Shown: positions 52,316 to 62,244 of the stretch, one piece after another
Layout: each line of letters begins with the position of its first letter
How positions within the stretch are numbered: the stretch's first letter is position 1
NCBI GenBank assembly: GCA_002408065.1
Contig: DHQI01000086.1
Coordinates: 34,910 to 98,909, forward strand
Length of the DNA stretch: 64,000 nucleotides
Reading direction: 5' to 3'
Source of the DNA: Bacteroidales bacterium UBA5342
GTDB taxonomy: Bacteria > Bacteroidota > Bacteroidia > Bacteroidales > UBA5342
Made by a program: the position numbers and the translations under genes
The notes under the pieces: model-generated
Told to the model about the DNA's origin: nothing
The model's input: the letters and a program-made list of their open reading frames with translations, nothing else
The model's database searches: none

Positions 52316-54213
52316 TTTATTTCGCTTTTTATTTCTAAAAAACCATTCAGCTTTTCAATAAACTCCTTGCAGAGGATGAGTCCTAAACCACTACCGTTTT
52401 CATTTTCGGTGCCTTTTGTACTGATGGTATTTGTTGCATTGAGCATTTTATCTATTTGCTCGTCATTCATACCTACGCCGTTATCGGTGATGCTGGTTTT
52501 AATATATTCTTTTTGGTGATGGAGGACACTTTGGGTTGTTATTTCAACAGTACCTCCTTTTTTTGTGAATTTTATGGCATTGCTTATCAGGTTTCGTAGT
52601 ATAACAGAAGTGAGCATGGCGTCGGCATAGGCTTCATGGCTGGGGTCTATTCTTAGGTTTAGCTCAATGCCCTTTAGCTGAGCAGTGTCTGTCAGTTGCT
52701 TGAATAAATCAGCATGGGCGTTTTGGATATTAATATTATGAAGGTCTAACTCAATTCTTCCGGATTGAGACATAGACCATTTCAGGAGGTTTTCAAGAAG
52801 ATTTAACACCTGAGTCGAGGATGCTTTTAGCGCGTTGAGGTAATGTTCTCTTTTTTTATCATCAAGGCTTTTGTAATTTGTTCGTAATACTTCGATGAGA
52901 CTTTGTTGTCCGGATATGGGGCCTTTTAAATCGTGGGAAATTATGGAGAACAAGGTGTCTTTGGTCTGATTTAATTGGATGAGCTCCTTTTCTCGCTCTT
53001 TTACTTGGCTTATCTCATTAGCATTAAATATTATGCTATTATGACTTTTGTAACTGATACGTGCCGAAAACCAACGTTCTTTGTGGTCTATAATTAAAGG
53101 ATATTCAATGACCGTTACGTTTTTGGTTGTAATGCATTTTTGAATGCTCTCCATAAAAAGGTCTGCTGTTGCTTTGTCAAAAATAGAGGTGATGCTTTTT
53201 CCTATAAGCTGATCACTAGGTAAATAAAGGAGTTTGTGGTTGGTCTCTGTTATCTTGAGGTACTCTCCTTTTGAGTTAAGCTCAATAATCAAACTATCCA
53301 ATGACGCAAAGATCGCTTTGAACTCTTTTTCGTTAAATCGAATTTTCAATAAAGAATAAGCGAATAAGCCCGTCAGTATGCTTATGATAAAGGCACTTAT
53401 GATTAGTAAAATGTAGAGGGTGTGGTCTTGGTTTGCATATTTTTTCCATCCGCTTACTGGGACAGCCGCAAGTATCCAGGTGCCCAGTGGGAGTTTTATG
53501 CTGGTAGTTACCGGTTGTGAATCAAAAATGGTTTCTTTTCCCCAGAATACTTGGCCCTTTTCGCCGCTTCCATTTTCCCCTCTTAAGGCAAAATAAAAAC
53601 CGTCCTCTTCCTCTAGGATACCAGCCTCTTGAAAAAGCTCTTCTTGCTTAATAACAATATCAGTAACCCCCCAAAAAGTACCTGTTGCGTTGTTATGTTT
53701 CTCAAATACAGGGGTGTAGCTAATAAAAGCAGTGCCACCTTCTATGAGTTCAACCGGACCAGCGACAAATGTTTTTTGAGTCGCTATGGTTTGTTCTACG
53801 ATGGCTCTTCTTTCGGGATGTTTCAATAGGTTAAGACCCAGGGCTTTTTCATGTCCTTCTAAGGGGTAAATGTCAGAAATGATACCATTTTTAGAGAGCG
53901 CCATAGTACTTATGACGGAGTCTTCCCGTATATATTCTTTGGCCAGTTGGGCGTATTCTTGCGTTGTTATGTCAGGGTTCAGTGAAACATAAGCTGCTAC
54001 CCCTCTCGTGTAGTAGATCCTGGAATAGAGTGCCTTCTCGAGCATCGACTTTTTTGATGCCAGCACATCTTGTACATTAATTCTAATGTCCTTTTCCCAC
54101 AGTCCTGTTTTGAATTCTGTATAGGCTGTTGCACCCACCACTAAGAGTATGAGCACAACAATTGAAAGGAAAGCAGATTGTCTTCCTTGTTTAATTCGTT
54201 CCCTTTTTGTCAT
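52273..54213 (-). CDS. CHASE-PAS sensor histidine kinase, 646 aa
   Basis: Transmembrane segment (about 13-33), an extracytoplasmic CHASE domain (about 40-250; YYTRGVAAYVSLNPDITTQEY, GTFWGVTDIVI), a second membrane segment (about 268-290), a PAS region (about 295-400), HisKA with LFSIISHDLKGPIS (about 425-490) and HATPase with NLISNAIKFT, DNGVGM, GSGLGL. CHASE domains bind small external ligands. No regulator gene is adjacent. It converges with the MATE gene and overlaps its 3' end. Confidence 0.92.
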   Translation of the reverse strand: MTKRERIKQGRQSAFLSIVVLILLVVGATAYTEFKTGLWEKDIRINVQDVLASKKSMLEKALYSRIYYTRGVAAYVSLNPDITTQEYAQLAKEYIREDSVISTMALSKNGIISDIYPLEGHEKALGLNLLKHPERRAIVEQTIATQKTFVAGPVELIEGGTAFISYTPVFEKHNNATGTFWGVTDIVIKQEELFQEAGILEEEDGFYFALRGENGSGEKGQVFWGKETIFDSQPVTTSIKLPLGTWILAAVPVSGWKKYANQDHTLYILLIISAFIISILTGLFAYSLLKIRFNEKEFKAIFASLDSLIIELNSKGEYLKITETNHKLLYLPSDQLIGKSITSIFDKATADLFMESIQKCITTKNVTVIEYPLIIDHKERWFSARISYKSHNSIIFNANEISQVKEREKELIQLNQTKDTLFSIISHDLKGPISGQQSLIEVLRTNYKSLDDKKREHYLNALKASSTQVLNLLENLLKWSMSQSGRIELDLHNINIQNAHADLFKQLTDTAQLKGIELNLRIDPSHEAYADAMLTSVILRNLISNAIKFTKKGGTVEITTQSVLHHQKEYIKTSITDNGVGMNDEQIDKMLNATNTISTKGTENENGSGLGLILCKEFIEKLNGFLEIKSEINQGTSISFLLPSAS

Positions 54214-54244
54214 AGCGAAACTTTCTCAACATTGATATCAAGCA

Positions 54245-54252
54245 CAAAACTA
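54245..54252 (-). promoter_or_regulatory. TAnnTTTG -7 box for the CHASE kinase gene
   Basis: CAAAACTA (+) reads TAGTTTTG on the - strand, about 32 bp upstream of the ATG at 54213. Confidence 0.5.
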
Positions 54253-54308
54253 CGACAAATGAAATTGATTTAACAATAGATTTTATTTTTTTCCTTAGCA
54301 GGAACATG

Positions 54309-54331
54309 AAAAAAGCACCTCTATGGGTGCT
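54309..54331 (-). terminator. Terminator for the secreted hypothetical gene
   Basis: On the - strand AGCACC...GGTGCT (54331-54314) forms a hairpin followed by a run of six T residues. It separates the hypothetical gene at 54424 from the kinase gene. Confidence 0.75.
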
Positions 54332-54423
54332 AGGGGTTAGTATGGGGTAGAATTCATGAAAAGAAGGCTAAGTGTTGAAATTTAGCCCTGTATGGTTACT
54401 CCTTGATTGTGAAAGAAAGAGAA

Positions 54424-55350
54424 TTATGGATTGTTCTTTTTGAAAATTGTCTCAAAGCTTTCTCCTACATTAAGACGCGATGTAAATCTATTGGTGTTTT
54501 TATTATCTGAAACCATAAAATTAACTGTATTAACGCCACTAGATCCATTATTTAGAGCTTCAACTTTAAGCGTGAAATATCCCAGGTTGTCAGGTAATTC
54601 TATCGTTTGTTTTTTCTTCTTAAGTCTGATTGCTTCTTCTAGTACATTATCATTAAGGAAAACCCTTATACTGTCTCCATCTAGTTCGGCTCCATCCCAG
54701 ACTTCTAACTTTAATCCATTCTTAGAATAGTTAACTAATAATTGTTCATTGTTAACCATAACGAGGTTTCTTTTTTCGGTGAGAAGTTTTATGTTTTCTT
54801 GTAGCGTTTGAATTGAGTCCGGTTTTTTATGTGAATTGCTTTTTTTCTCAAAAGGTATCTTATTAGTGATATAAGATGAGAGCTCTGCAGAATCCATCTG
54901 TAAGTCTATCTTTTTTTTAGAATTACTCTCTAGTAAAAAGAGGTCTCCACTAGCTCCTAGTTCCCCCGATGGGTAAAAAGCTTCAAACCGACCTGACATT
55001 ACTTTTATGCCATTTATTGATTTAATGCTGAGTTTGTTTGCTTCTACAAAGCAAAATGTTGAATCTTCTTCGCCTTCTTTTTTCTTGAGGTTGTTTAGCT
55101 CATTATATGAAAAGTTCTTCTTTTTCTTGTCAAACGACCCCATAATGCTAGTCTTTGTGAAATTTTCACCATAGATGTCTGTTATGGAATAACCCGACAC
55201 AAAATAGTTGTCGTTTTCTTCAATTACTAATTTGTAAGTTAAAACACCCCCCTCGTCTAATGTTAGTGTACCAATATACTCATAAGTGGTATGGGATGCT
55301 GATGCTTTTAAAGAGCAAAGAACAATAAGAAATGGAAGGATTTTTTTCAT
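54424..55350 (-). CDS. Secreted hypothetical protein, 308 aa
   Basis: I use ATG 55350, which begins a clear signal peptide (KKILPFLIVLCSLKASAS). Open frame upstream adds 34 residues without a signal and is rejected. The mature protein has a beta-rich domain (about 20-140; YIGTLTLDEGGVLTYKLVIEE) and a later beta-rich domain (about 200-300; LLVNYSKNGLKLEVWDGAELDGDSIRVFLND) with a Ser/Lys linker between. I do not recognise it. It may be an exported binding protein. A TACTTTTG box on the - strand precedes it. Confidence 0.7.
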   Translation of the reverse strand: MKKILPFLIVLCSLKASASHTTYEYIGTLTLDEGGVLTYKLVIEENDNYFVSGYSITDIYGENFTKTSIMGSFDKKKKNFSYNELNNLKKKEGEEDSTFCFVEANKLSIKSINGIKVMSGRFEAFYPSGELGASGDLFLLESNSKKKIDLQMDSAELSSYITNKIPFEKKSNSHKKPDSIQTLQENIKLLTEKRNLVMVNNEQLLVNYSKNGLKLEVWDGAELDGDSIRVFLNDNVLEEAIRLKKKKQTIELPDNLGYFTLKVEALNNGSSGVNTVNFMVSDNKNTNRFTSRLNVGESFETIFKKNNP

Positions 55351-55438
55351 CTTTTTTTGTGTTGAATAAAAGTCGTTAGTTACTCTTTTTTTTGTTAGTA
55401 AATTACTCGTTAAACAAAAATATTTTTTTTGTTGTGTT

Positions 55439-55469
55439 TTGCAAAAGTACAAAATTTAATGTACGTTTG
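55439..55469. promoter_or_regulatory. Overlapping divergent promoters
   Basis: On the + strand TTG (55439-55441), 20 bp, TACGTTTG (55462-55469) precede the TM2 gene at 55502. On the - strand TACTTTTG (55449-55442) precedes the hypothetical gene at 55350. The two boxes lie within the same 31 bp, so the polymerases would compete. Confidence 0.55.
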
Positions 55470-55501
55470 TTCTCGTTATTAATCATTTAAAACTAAATCC
55501 A

Positions 55502-55858
55502 ATGAAAAAAATTTATTTAACAGTCCTAATCTTGACACTTTTTTCAGGTGTAAGCTTTGCAGCATTTCAGGTAAAGAACGTACCATCTGAAGCAGTAGAA
55601 AGTGTCGTTGTTGAAAACTTAGAAAGTGCACCTGAAGTGGCACCCGCTGCTGATTCGGCAACGGATGATAACACAGCTTTAATTTTAGCTGTTGTTTCTG
55701 TTGTTTTATTCCCATTTGCTCTTCACAATTGGTATTTGGGGAATACAAAGAAAGCATTGTGGCAATCTCTTATGGTGTTTCCGGGTGCATTCTTATTAGG
55801 AATACCGGCATTAGCATCTTGGATATGGCAATTAGTTGATTTGATTAAGATGCTTTAA
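55502..55858 (+). CDS. TM2-domain membrane protein, 118 aa
   Basis: Signal peptide (TVLILTLFSGVSFAAF), an Ala/Glu-rich spacer and a TM2 domain (about 58-115): two hydrophobic helices joined by FALHNWYLGNTKKALWQSL and ending in ALASWIWQLVDLIKML. TM2 proteins are small membrane proteins of unknown function. The YLGNTKKALWQ connection is the conserved TM2 core. Followed by a bidirectional terminator. Confidence 0.85.
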   Translation: MKKIYLTVLILTLFSGVSFAAFQVKNVPSEAVESVVVENLESAPEVAPAADSATDDNTALILAVVSVVLFPFALHNWYLGNTKKALWQSLMVFPGAFLLGIPALASWIWQLVDLIKML

Positions 55859-55875
55859 ATGTTTCCTGTTTATAC

Positions 55876-55911
55876 AAAAAAAGAGCTGCCTGATAGGACA
55901 GCTCTTTTTTT
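55876..55911. terminator. Bidirectional terminator
   Basis: Seven A, GAGCTG, a short mismatch, loop TGATA, CAGCTC and seven T make a symmetric A-stem-T hairpin that serves both the TM2 gene (+) and the CoA-transferase gene (-). Confidence 0.9.
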
Positions 55912-55932
55912 ATACAAGCTTTTGTGAAAAAA

Positions 55933-57423
55933 TTATCTTTCCCACTTAGTATTACGCATATCACCTGATTTCAAAAATTCTTCGTGCATATTAAATACGA
56001 CACCAAGTGTATGAGGTGTGTGCAGACCTTTGTCATTAAGCGCTAGATAGTCGCGTAGCATTTGTTTGTAGTCCGGATGTACACAGTTTTCAATAATCGT
56101 CTCGGCACGTTGGATAGGGCTTTTACCACGTAGGTCGGCCACGCCTTGCTCTGTGATTAGGATGTCCACACTGTGCTCGCTGTGATCTTGGTGCGATACC
56201 ATTGGTACAAAAGGACTTATTTTGCCACCTTTGGCTACCGAAGGACAAGTGAAGATTGACAAGTAAGCGTTACGGGTAAAGTCACCCGAACCACCAATAC
56301 CGTTCATCATTTTAGTTCCCAATACGTGCGTACTGTTCACGTTACCAAAGATGTCAGCTTCCAAAGCGGTGTTAATGGTGATAAGTCCGAGTCGTCGTAC
56401 TATCTCTGGGTTGTTAGAGATCTCCTGTGGTCGCAATACCATGCGCGGTTTAAAGAAATCAAGATCTGAATAAATCCCTCTCAGAACTTCAGGCGTAACG
56501 GTCATAGAACAGCCGCTCACAAAAGTACAATGACCGGCTTTCATCAAATCGATAACAGCATCCTGAATAACTTCAGTGTACATTTTAAAAGGCGGAATGT
56601 CAGGGTTGGCACCCAAAGAACCTAAAACGGCATTGGCCACGTTACCTACACCCGACTGTATAGGTAAGAATTCTTTCGGGATCAAACCTTTCTTCAATTG
56701 TTCTGCCAAGAAGTTAGCCACGTTATCACCAATCTTTGCAGTTGTTTCGTCTACCGGAGTGAAACCGCCTATTTCATCATTCGATGTCGTTTCTACAATA
56801 CCAATGATTTTAGCCGGGTCAACTTTTAATACCGGTTCGCCAATGCGCTCTTCAGGACAGCAAATGCCAACATCCTTACGGTATGGAGGATCTTGAAGTT
56901 CTAATAAATCGTGAAGACCACGAATTTCTTTTGGGTGCGAAGAGTTGCGTTCGATGATGATTTTTTTGGCCAAAGAAGCCGCCGTAGGAGCAATACCTAC
57001 AGCAGAAGTCAAAAGAATCTCGCCCTCGTCTGTTACATCAGCAGCTTCTATTACAGCCACATCAATGTCTCCAAAAAAACCGTAACGCATATCTTGAGGT
57101 AAACTTGAAAGGTGACGGTCAAAATAGTGAATTTTACCAGTATTCATCGAGTTGCGAAGATCTTTGTTAGACTGGTAAGGCGTTCGGAATTTTACCGCTT
57201 CGGCACGGGTAAGTACACCGTCTAATGTGTCGCCTGTAGAGGCTCCTGTTAACACGCCTACTTTGAAAGGGTTTCCTTTGGCGTGTTCTGCTTTGGCTAT
57301 CTCTGCGATAGCGCCGGCAACCACCTTGGGTGATCCGGCTGGAGTAAAGCCACTAAAAGCCACATTGAAGTCATGTTTTACATGGCTCGCAGCTTCTTGT
57401 GCGCTAATAATTTTGATTGACAT
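55933..57423 (-). CDS. Acetyl-CoA hydrolase/transferase family protein, 496 aa
   Basis: The sequence matches the acetyl-CoA hydrolase / succinyl-CoA:acetate CoA-transferase family: FSGFTPAGSPK at the N-terminus, GVGNVANAVL, MYTEVIQDA (catalytic Glu about 284), ILITEQGVADLRGKSP and C-terminal HPDYKQMLRDY. It moves CoA between acetate and succinyl-CoA, or hydrolyses acetyl-CoA. I place the start at ATG 57423, which begins MSIKIISAQE; the upstream 13 residues are unlikely. TATATTTG precedes it. The exact acceptor cannot be read from the sequence. Confidence 0.88.
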   Translation of the reverse strand: MSIKIISAQEAASHVKHDFNVAFSGFTPAGSPKVVAGAIAEIAKAEHAKGNPFKVGVLTGASTGDTLDGVLTRAEAVKFRTPYQSNKDLRNSMNTGKIHYFDRHLSSLPQDMRYGFFGDIDVAVIEAADVTDEGEILLTSAVGIAPTAASLAKKIIIERNSSHPKEIRGLHDLLELQDPPYRKDVGICCPEERIGEPVLKVDPAKIIGIVETTSNDEIGGFTPVDETTAKIGDNVANFLAEQLKKGLIPKEFLPIQSGVGNVANAVLGSLGANPDIPPFKMYTEVIQDAVIDLMKAGHCTFVSGCSMTVTPEVLRGIYSDLDFFKPRMVLRPQEISNNPEIVRRLGLITINTALEADIFGNVNSTHVLGTKMMNGIGGSGDFTRNAYLSIFTCPSVAKGGKISPFVPMVSHQDHSEHSVDILITEQGVADLRGKSPIQRAETIIENCVHPDYKQMLRDYLALNDKGLHTPHTLGVVFNMHEEFLKSGDMRNTKWER

Positions 57424-57459
57424 ATTATCTATTGTTTTATGGTTCCCAAAAAAGAAGCG

Positions 57460-57467
57460 CAAATATA
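57460..57467 (-). promoter_or_regulatory. TAnnTTTG -7 box for the CoA-transferase gene
   Basis: CAAATATA (+) reads TATATTTG on the - strand, about 37 bp upstream of the ATG at 57423. Confidence 0.55.
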
Positions 57468-57644
57468 GCGATTTATGCCATTTTATAAAAGAGAAAAAGA
57501 GAGGATTTACGGGCTCTCTGTGAATGGAACTTTTGAGTTGTATTTTATGCCATTTATTTGTCTTGCAATAATCTAAATAACTGATGCTTATGGATTTTGC
57601 AAAGTCGACTTTTCAATTTTATTTTTCTTGAAAATTGTGCTTTT

Positions 57645-58976
57645 TTACTCCTTCAGGAGTGCTTTTACTAACAGTTGACTCAGGCTGGTGAGAAAACTGA
57701 TATCGGTGCGGTCCCATCTTCGGTGACGCAATAAGGTGGTGCAATAAACAAAGCCTTGCGCCTTACCATCTTTCATCATTGGAATGATAAGCCCTGATTT
57801 TACTTTAAGTTTAGTCAGGAATTCATGGTGTTGTTTTTTGAGATGGAAGGCGTCGTCATCGCTATGGTACACCAATACGGGGAATTCCTTGAAGTCGTCT
57901 TTGAATTCTTGCCACGCTACTATGTTAGAGCTCAGGTAGGTTTTGTCGTTGACGCTGAGGTGCTCGCTAAATACATTTTGCGAAAAAATGCTTTCTCCAT
58001 TGTTTTCCAGATAAACAGAAAACCGGTCAGCATTAATCTGTTTGCCGGTCTGTTCTAGAAACTCAACAAGTTCCACTTCCTCATAGTTGCCTATCAGTGT
58101 TTTGGCGGCATGGAAGATGAGTTGGTTGTATTGCTCTTTTTTGCGGTGAAGGCGTTTTTTCTTTTGTTGGGCGGTGACTTCACGGGCTACGGCATAATAG
58201 CTGAGGTCGTTCTCGTCTTTACCGCTATAGCTTATAATAGAGATGTCGAGCCATATCATTTGTCCGTCTTGACGTATAAAACGTATCAGGTGGTTGGGTT
58301 CAAAGGTCTTGTCACTCTTAAGTACCTTTTTTAGACGGCTAAGATCTTCAGGGTGACAATTGTTCCAGAATAAAAAAGGGTTAAGGAGGAGTTGGTCGGA
58401 GGAATAACCGGTAGTTTTATATGCTGAAAAAGAGACGTAATCAAACTGTAGAATATCATCGGCCACTATGCCGAAAAAAACCTGTTCGCTACGGGTTAAT
58501 AGTTGTTCTATTCCTTCCTGTAGAATGGTTTTGTGAATATTTTCCGGCTTTAGCGTGACAATAATCATGCGCTCTCCATCGGCATCAAAAAAGCTGGTGC
58601 TAATTTCCATCTTAAGGTTTTGCCCATGTCCGTCGGTTAAAATTAGAGGGAAACTCTTGAGCGATTTTTGGGAGGAAGAGCTCAGGGTTTGGACAAAGAA
58701 TTTTCGTTTTTCCCCTTTGCCCATGAGATCCATGAAATCCTTGCCTATGATTTGCTGATCAGTGCGTTGGGTGAGGTCTCTGAACTGCTCGTTACAATCG
58801 ACTATAGTAGAGGGGAAATCCGAAAATGAACGGCATATAGCCAGAGCATTGTTACTGTTGTTAAAAAGGTTTTTATACCAATTACTTTCGCCCTCACTCA
58901 TGCGTTTTACGATGAGTTTGAGACGTTCGTTTTCAGCCTTTAATTCACTAATGATGGTCGAGGAAACGGGTTTCAT
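57645..58976 (-). CDS. PAS-PAS-GAF sensor-like protein without output domain, 443 aa
   Basis: Helical start (about 1-28), PAS (about 29-145; WYKNLFNNSNNALAIC), a second PAS/PAC (about 170-275; VFFGIVADDILQFDYVSFSAYKTTGYSS) and a GAF-like domain (about 290-443). There is no His kinase, GGDEF, EAL, HTH or phosphatase domain and no membrane segment, so the protein lacks a visible output. It may act as a partner or as a sensory adaptor. It lies divergently from ppdK. Confidence 0.8.
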   Translation of the reverse strand: MKPVSSTIISELKAENERLKLIVKRMSEGESNWYKNLFNNSNNALAICRSFSDFPSTIVDCNEQFRDLTQRTDQQIIGKDFMDLMGKGEKRKFFVQTLSSSSQKSLKSFPLILTDGHGQNLKMEISTSFFDADGERMIIVTLKPENIHKTILQEGIEQLLTRSEQVFFGIVADDILQFDYVSFSAYKTTGYSSDQLLLNPFLFWNNCHPEDLSRLKKVLKSDKTFEPNHLIRFIRQDGQMIWLDISIISYSGKDENDLSYYAVAREVTAQQKKKRLHRKKEQYNQLIFHAAKTLIGNYEEVELVEFLEQTGKQINADRFSVYLENNGESIFSQNVFSEHLSVNDKTYLSSNIVAWQEFKDDFKEFPVLVYHSDDDAFHLKKQHHEFLTKLKVKSGLIIPMMKDGKAQGFVYCTTLLRHRRWDRTDISFLTSLSQLLVKALLKE

Positions 58977-59523
58977 TTTAAGCTTGATTTTATTGCTTTG
59001 AAAACGCTTGAAATCGGGGTTTTGTTCAGGGCTTGCTGTGGTGAATTATAAAAAAATAGGGGTAAATATTGTTACTTATTGAAGGATGCTGATTTCACAG
59101 GATTACCGGGCGAGCCAAATTTTTATCTTTAAAACGTGAACAGTTTATTCCCTTTTGGGGCAAGGCGAAGTGTTGATAACATAGAAGGGAATACATATGT
59201 TGTGATATTGCCCAATAACAAGATGAGCCTACCTCTTAGTCAAAAAAAATCAGTCTTTTATGGATGAAAAATTTTTTGTCAAAAATGAGGTAAGTGTATT
59301 TGTCTGACTATTAAAATGCTATGTCGAAATAGCAAAAAGGCCTAAAATCGCTGCCATTTAATCCTGTTTTCTTGAAAAAAAAACTTATTTTTGGGACGCT
59401 TTTTTCACAAGCTTGATTTCGAAGAGGTGAAAAGAGCATTGTAAGATAATGGAAACCATACATTATCTTTTCGCGAGATCTCTATTTTAATTAGTAACAC
59501 AAACAATAATCAAAATTAAGCTT
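58977..59523. promoter_or_regulatory. Divergent intergenic region upstream of ppdK
   Basis: No ORF of note. TATTTTTG (59386-59393) matches the -7 box, about 130 bp before the ppdK ATG; a TTG at 59372-59374 is too close to be a good -33. The region is AT-rich, with no clear repeat; a long leader for ppdK is implied if that box is used. Confidence 0.35.
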
Positions 59524-62229
59524 ATGGGAACAAAACGAGTTTATACCTTTGGTAATGGAAAGGCTGAAGGTAAGGCGGACATGAGAAACCTGTTAGGGGG
59601 TAAAGGAGCCAATCTGGCCGAAATGAACCTGATTGGTGTGCCTGTGCCTGCTGGTTTTACAATTACTACTGATGTATGTACCGAGTACAACGAAAAAGGT
59701 AAGGATGTGGTTGTAGATTTAATGAAAGCTGAGGTAGAAGCGGCTATTGCGGATACTGAAAAAGTAATGAATGCTAAATTTGGTTCCACTGATGGAACGT
59801 TCCCATTGTTAGTCTCTGTTCGTTCGGGGGCACGTACCTCAATGCCCGGAATGATGGACACTGTTCTGAATCTGGGAATGAATGATGAAACAGTAGAAAT
59901 TGTTGCTGAAAAATCGGGTAATGCTAAATTTGCGTATGACTCTTACCGTCGCTTTATTCATATGTATGGTGATGTGGTAATGGGGGTGGAAGCTGAGGTT
60001 AACCCATTTGAAGTAGAATTGGATAAACTAAAAGAAGCTAAAGGCTATAAAGTAGATACAGAATTAACGGTAGATGATCTTAAAGGTCTTGTAGAGTCGT
60101 ATAAAGCTGTTGTGCGTAAGTATGCCGGTGTTGACTTCCCTATTAACCCTTGGGATCAGCTTTGGGGTGCTATTTGTGCAGTATTCGATTCGTGGAATAC
60201 TGAACGCGCTATCCTCTACCGTCGTATGGAGCAAATTCCTGACGAGTGGGGTACGGCTGTAAACGTACAGGCTATGGTATATGGTAACATGGGAGATACA
60301 TCTGCTACAGGTGTTTGTTTCTCGCGTGATGCTTCTACCGGTGAAAATATTTTTAATGGTGAATATCTTATCAATGCTCAAGGTGAGGATGTGGTAGCGG
60401 GTATCCGTACACCACAAGAGATTACACTTGAAGGCTCAAGACGCTGGGCGGAACGCAACGGTACTTCGGAAGAAGATCGTAAAGCGAATTTCCCTTCTAT
60501 GGAAGAAGCGATGCCTGAGCTTTATGCTGAGTTGGATGCTGTACAGCAAAAGCTTGAAGACCACTATCACGATATGCAGGATATGGAGTTTACCGTACAG
60601 GATGGTAGCCTTTGGATGTTGCAGACACGTAATGGTAAACGTACCGGTGCGGCAATGGTAAAAATGGCCGTGGATATGCTGGACGAAGGTATGATCGACG
60701 AAAAAACAGCGCTTTTACGTCAGGAAGCTAATAAATTGGACGAATTACTTCACCCTGTTTTTGACCTTAAAGCATTGGCGGCTGCCAAAGAGCTTTCTAA
60801 AGGTTTACCAGCTTCACCGGGGGCGGCTACCGGTAAGGTGGTATTCTCGGCCGAAGAAGCTGAAAAATGGGCGGCTGACGGTAAGAAAGTGATTCTTGTT
60901 CGCCGCGAGACTTCTCCTGAAGATTTGAAAGGTATGTATGCTGCTGAGGGTATTCTTACTGAGCGTGGTGGTATGACGTCTCATGCGGCTGTTGTTGCCC
61001 GCGGTATGGGTAAGTGTTGTATCTCTTCGGCGGCTGGTCTTGCTGTGAAATCAGACTCTATGAGCATCGATGGTGTCACTTACAACGAAGGTGACTTTAT
61101 CTCTTTGAATGGTACTACTGGTATTGTTTACGAAGGGCAGGTGGCTACCGTTTCTCCTTCATTGGATGGTGACTTTGGTCGTATCATGGAGATGGCTGAG
61201 AAATATACCCGTATGTATGTGCGTACGAATGCTGATTCTCCTGCTGATGCAAAAGCTGCTGCCGAATTTGGTGCTAAAGGTATTGGTCTTTGCCGTACAG
61301 AGCATATGTTCTTCGAGGGCGACCGTATCTGGAAAATGCGTGAAATGATTTTGGCTAACGACGTGGAGGGCCGCAAAGAGGCTTTGGCTAAATTATTGCC
61401 TATTCAGCGTGAAGACTTCCACGGTATTCTTGAAGCAATGGACGGGCACGGTGTTACTATACGTTTGTTGGATCCGCCATTGCACGAGTTTACGCCTAAT
61501 GATGAGGACTCTCAGAAGGAAATGGCTGAAAGAACAGGTATTGCTCAGGAGGTGATTAAAGCGAAAGTGGACGGATTGCACGAATTTAACCCTATGTTGG
61601 GGCATCGTGGATGTCGTTTGGGTAATACTTATCCTGAAATCACAGAGATGCAGGCGCGCGCTATTATGGAAGCAGCTTGTGATTTGAAAGCTGCGGGTAA
61701 AGATCCGAAGCCGGAAATTATGGTGCCACTTATCGGCACCATCAAAGAGTTTGAGATGCAAGAGGAGATAATTCGTCGTGTAGCTACTGAGGTGCAAGCC
61801 GAAAAAGGTGTTGAGGTAGACTATATGGTAGGTACTATGATTGAGATTCCGCGTGCGGCTCTGACGGCTGACTTGATTGCAAGCAAAGCCGAATTCTTCT
61901 CATTTGGTACCAATGATTTGACGCAGATGACTTTTGGTTACTCACGTGATGATGCCGGTAAATTCTTGCCTGTTTACCTTGCAAAAGGTCTGCTGAAACA
62001 AGATCCATTCCAGGCGCTTGACCAAACAGGTGTAGGCCAGTTGGTAGAGATTGCTGCTGAAAGAGGTCGTGCAACACGTCCTGAGATTAAGTTGGGTATC
62101 TGTGGCGAGCACGGTGGTGAGCCATCGTCTGTTGAGTTCTGTCATCGTACAGGTCTCGACTATGTGTCTTGTTCTCCATTCCGTGTGCCTATTGCACGTT
62201 TGGCGGCTGCACAGGCTGCATTGCGCTAG
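59524..62229 (+). CDS. ppdK: Pyruvate, phosphate dikinase, 901 aa
   Basis: The ATP-grasp N-terminus (YTFGNGKAEGKADMRNLLGGKGANLAEM pattern), the swivelling His domain with catalytic His in ERGGMTSHAAVVARGMG (about 487) and the PEP/pyruvate barrel with Cys in GICGEHGGEPSS (about 859) are all present. The length of about 900 is normal. It interconverts pyruvate + ATP + Pi and PEP + AMP + PPi, a common Bacteroidota glycolytic/gluconeogenic step. Ends with a palindrome and a strong terminator. Confidence 0.97.
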   Translation: MGTKRVYTFGNGKAEGKADMRNLLGGKGANLAEMNLIGVPVPAGFTITTDVCTEYNEKGKDVVVDLMKAEVEAAIADTEKVMNAKFGSTDGTFPLLVSVRSGARTSMPGMMDTVLNLGMNDETVEIVAEKSGNAKFAYDSYRRFIHMYGDVVMGVEAEVNPFEVELDKLKEAKGYKVDTELTVDDLKGLVESYKAVVRKYAGVDFPINPWDQLWGAICAVFDSWNTERAILYRRMEQIPDEWGTAVNVQAMVYGNMGDTSATGVCFSRDASTGENIFNGEYLINAQGEDVVAGIRTPQEITLEGSRRWAERNGTSEEDRKANFPSMEEAMPELYAELDAVQQKLEDHYHDMQDMEFTVQDGSLWMLQTRNGKRTGAAMVKMAVDMLDEGMIDEKTALLRQEANKLDELLHPVFDLKALAAAKELSKGLPASPGAATGKVVFSAEEAEKWAADGKKVILVRRETSPEDLKGMYAAEGILTERGGMTSHAAVVARGMGKCCISSAAGLAVKSDSMSIDGVTYNEGDFISLNGTTGIVYEGQVATVSPSLDGDFGRIMEMAEKYTRMYVRTNADSPADAKAAAEFGAKGIGLCRTEHMFFEGDRIWKMREMILANDVEGRKEALAKLLPIQREDFHGILEAMDGHGVTIRLLDPPLHEFTPNDEDSQKEMAERTGIAQEVIKAKVDGLHEFNPMLGHRGCRLGNTYPEITEMQARAIMEAACDLKAAGKDPKPEIMVPLIGTIKEFEMQEEIIRRVATEVQAEKGVEVDYMVGTMIEIPRAALTADLIASKAEFFSFGTNDLTQMTFGYSRDDAGKFLPVYLAKGLLKQDPFQALDQTGVGQLVEIAAERGRATRPEIKLGICGEHGGEPSSVEFCHRTGLDYVSCSPFRVPIARLAAAQAALR

Positions 62230-62244
62230 TAAATAACAAACCCT

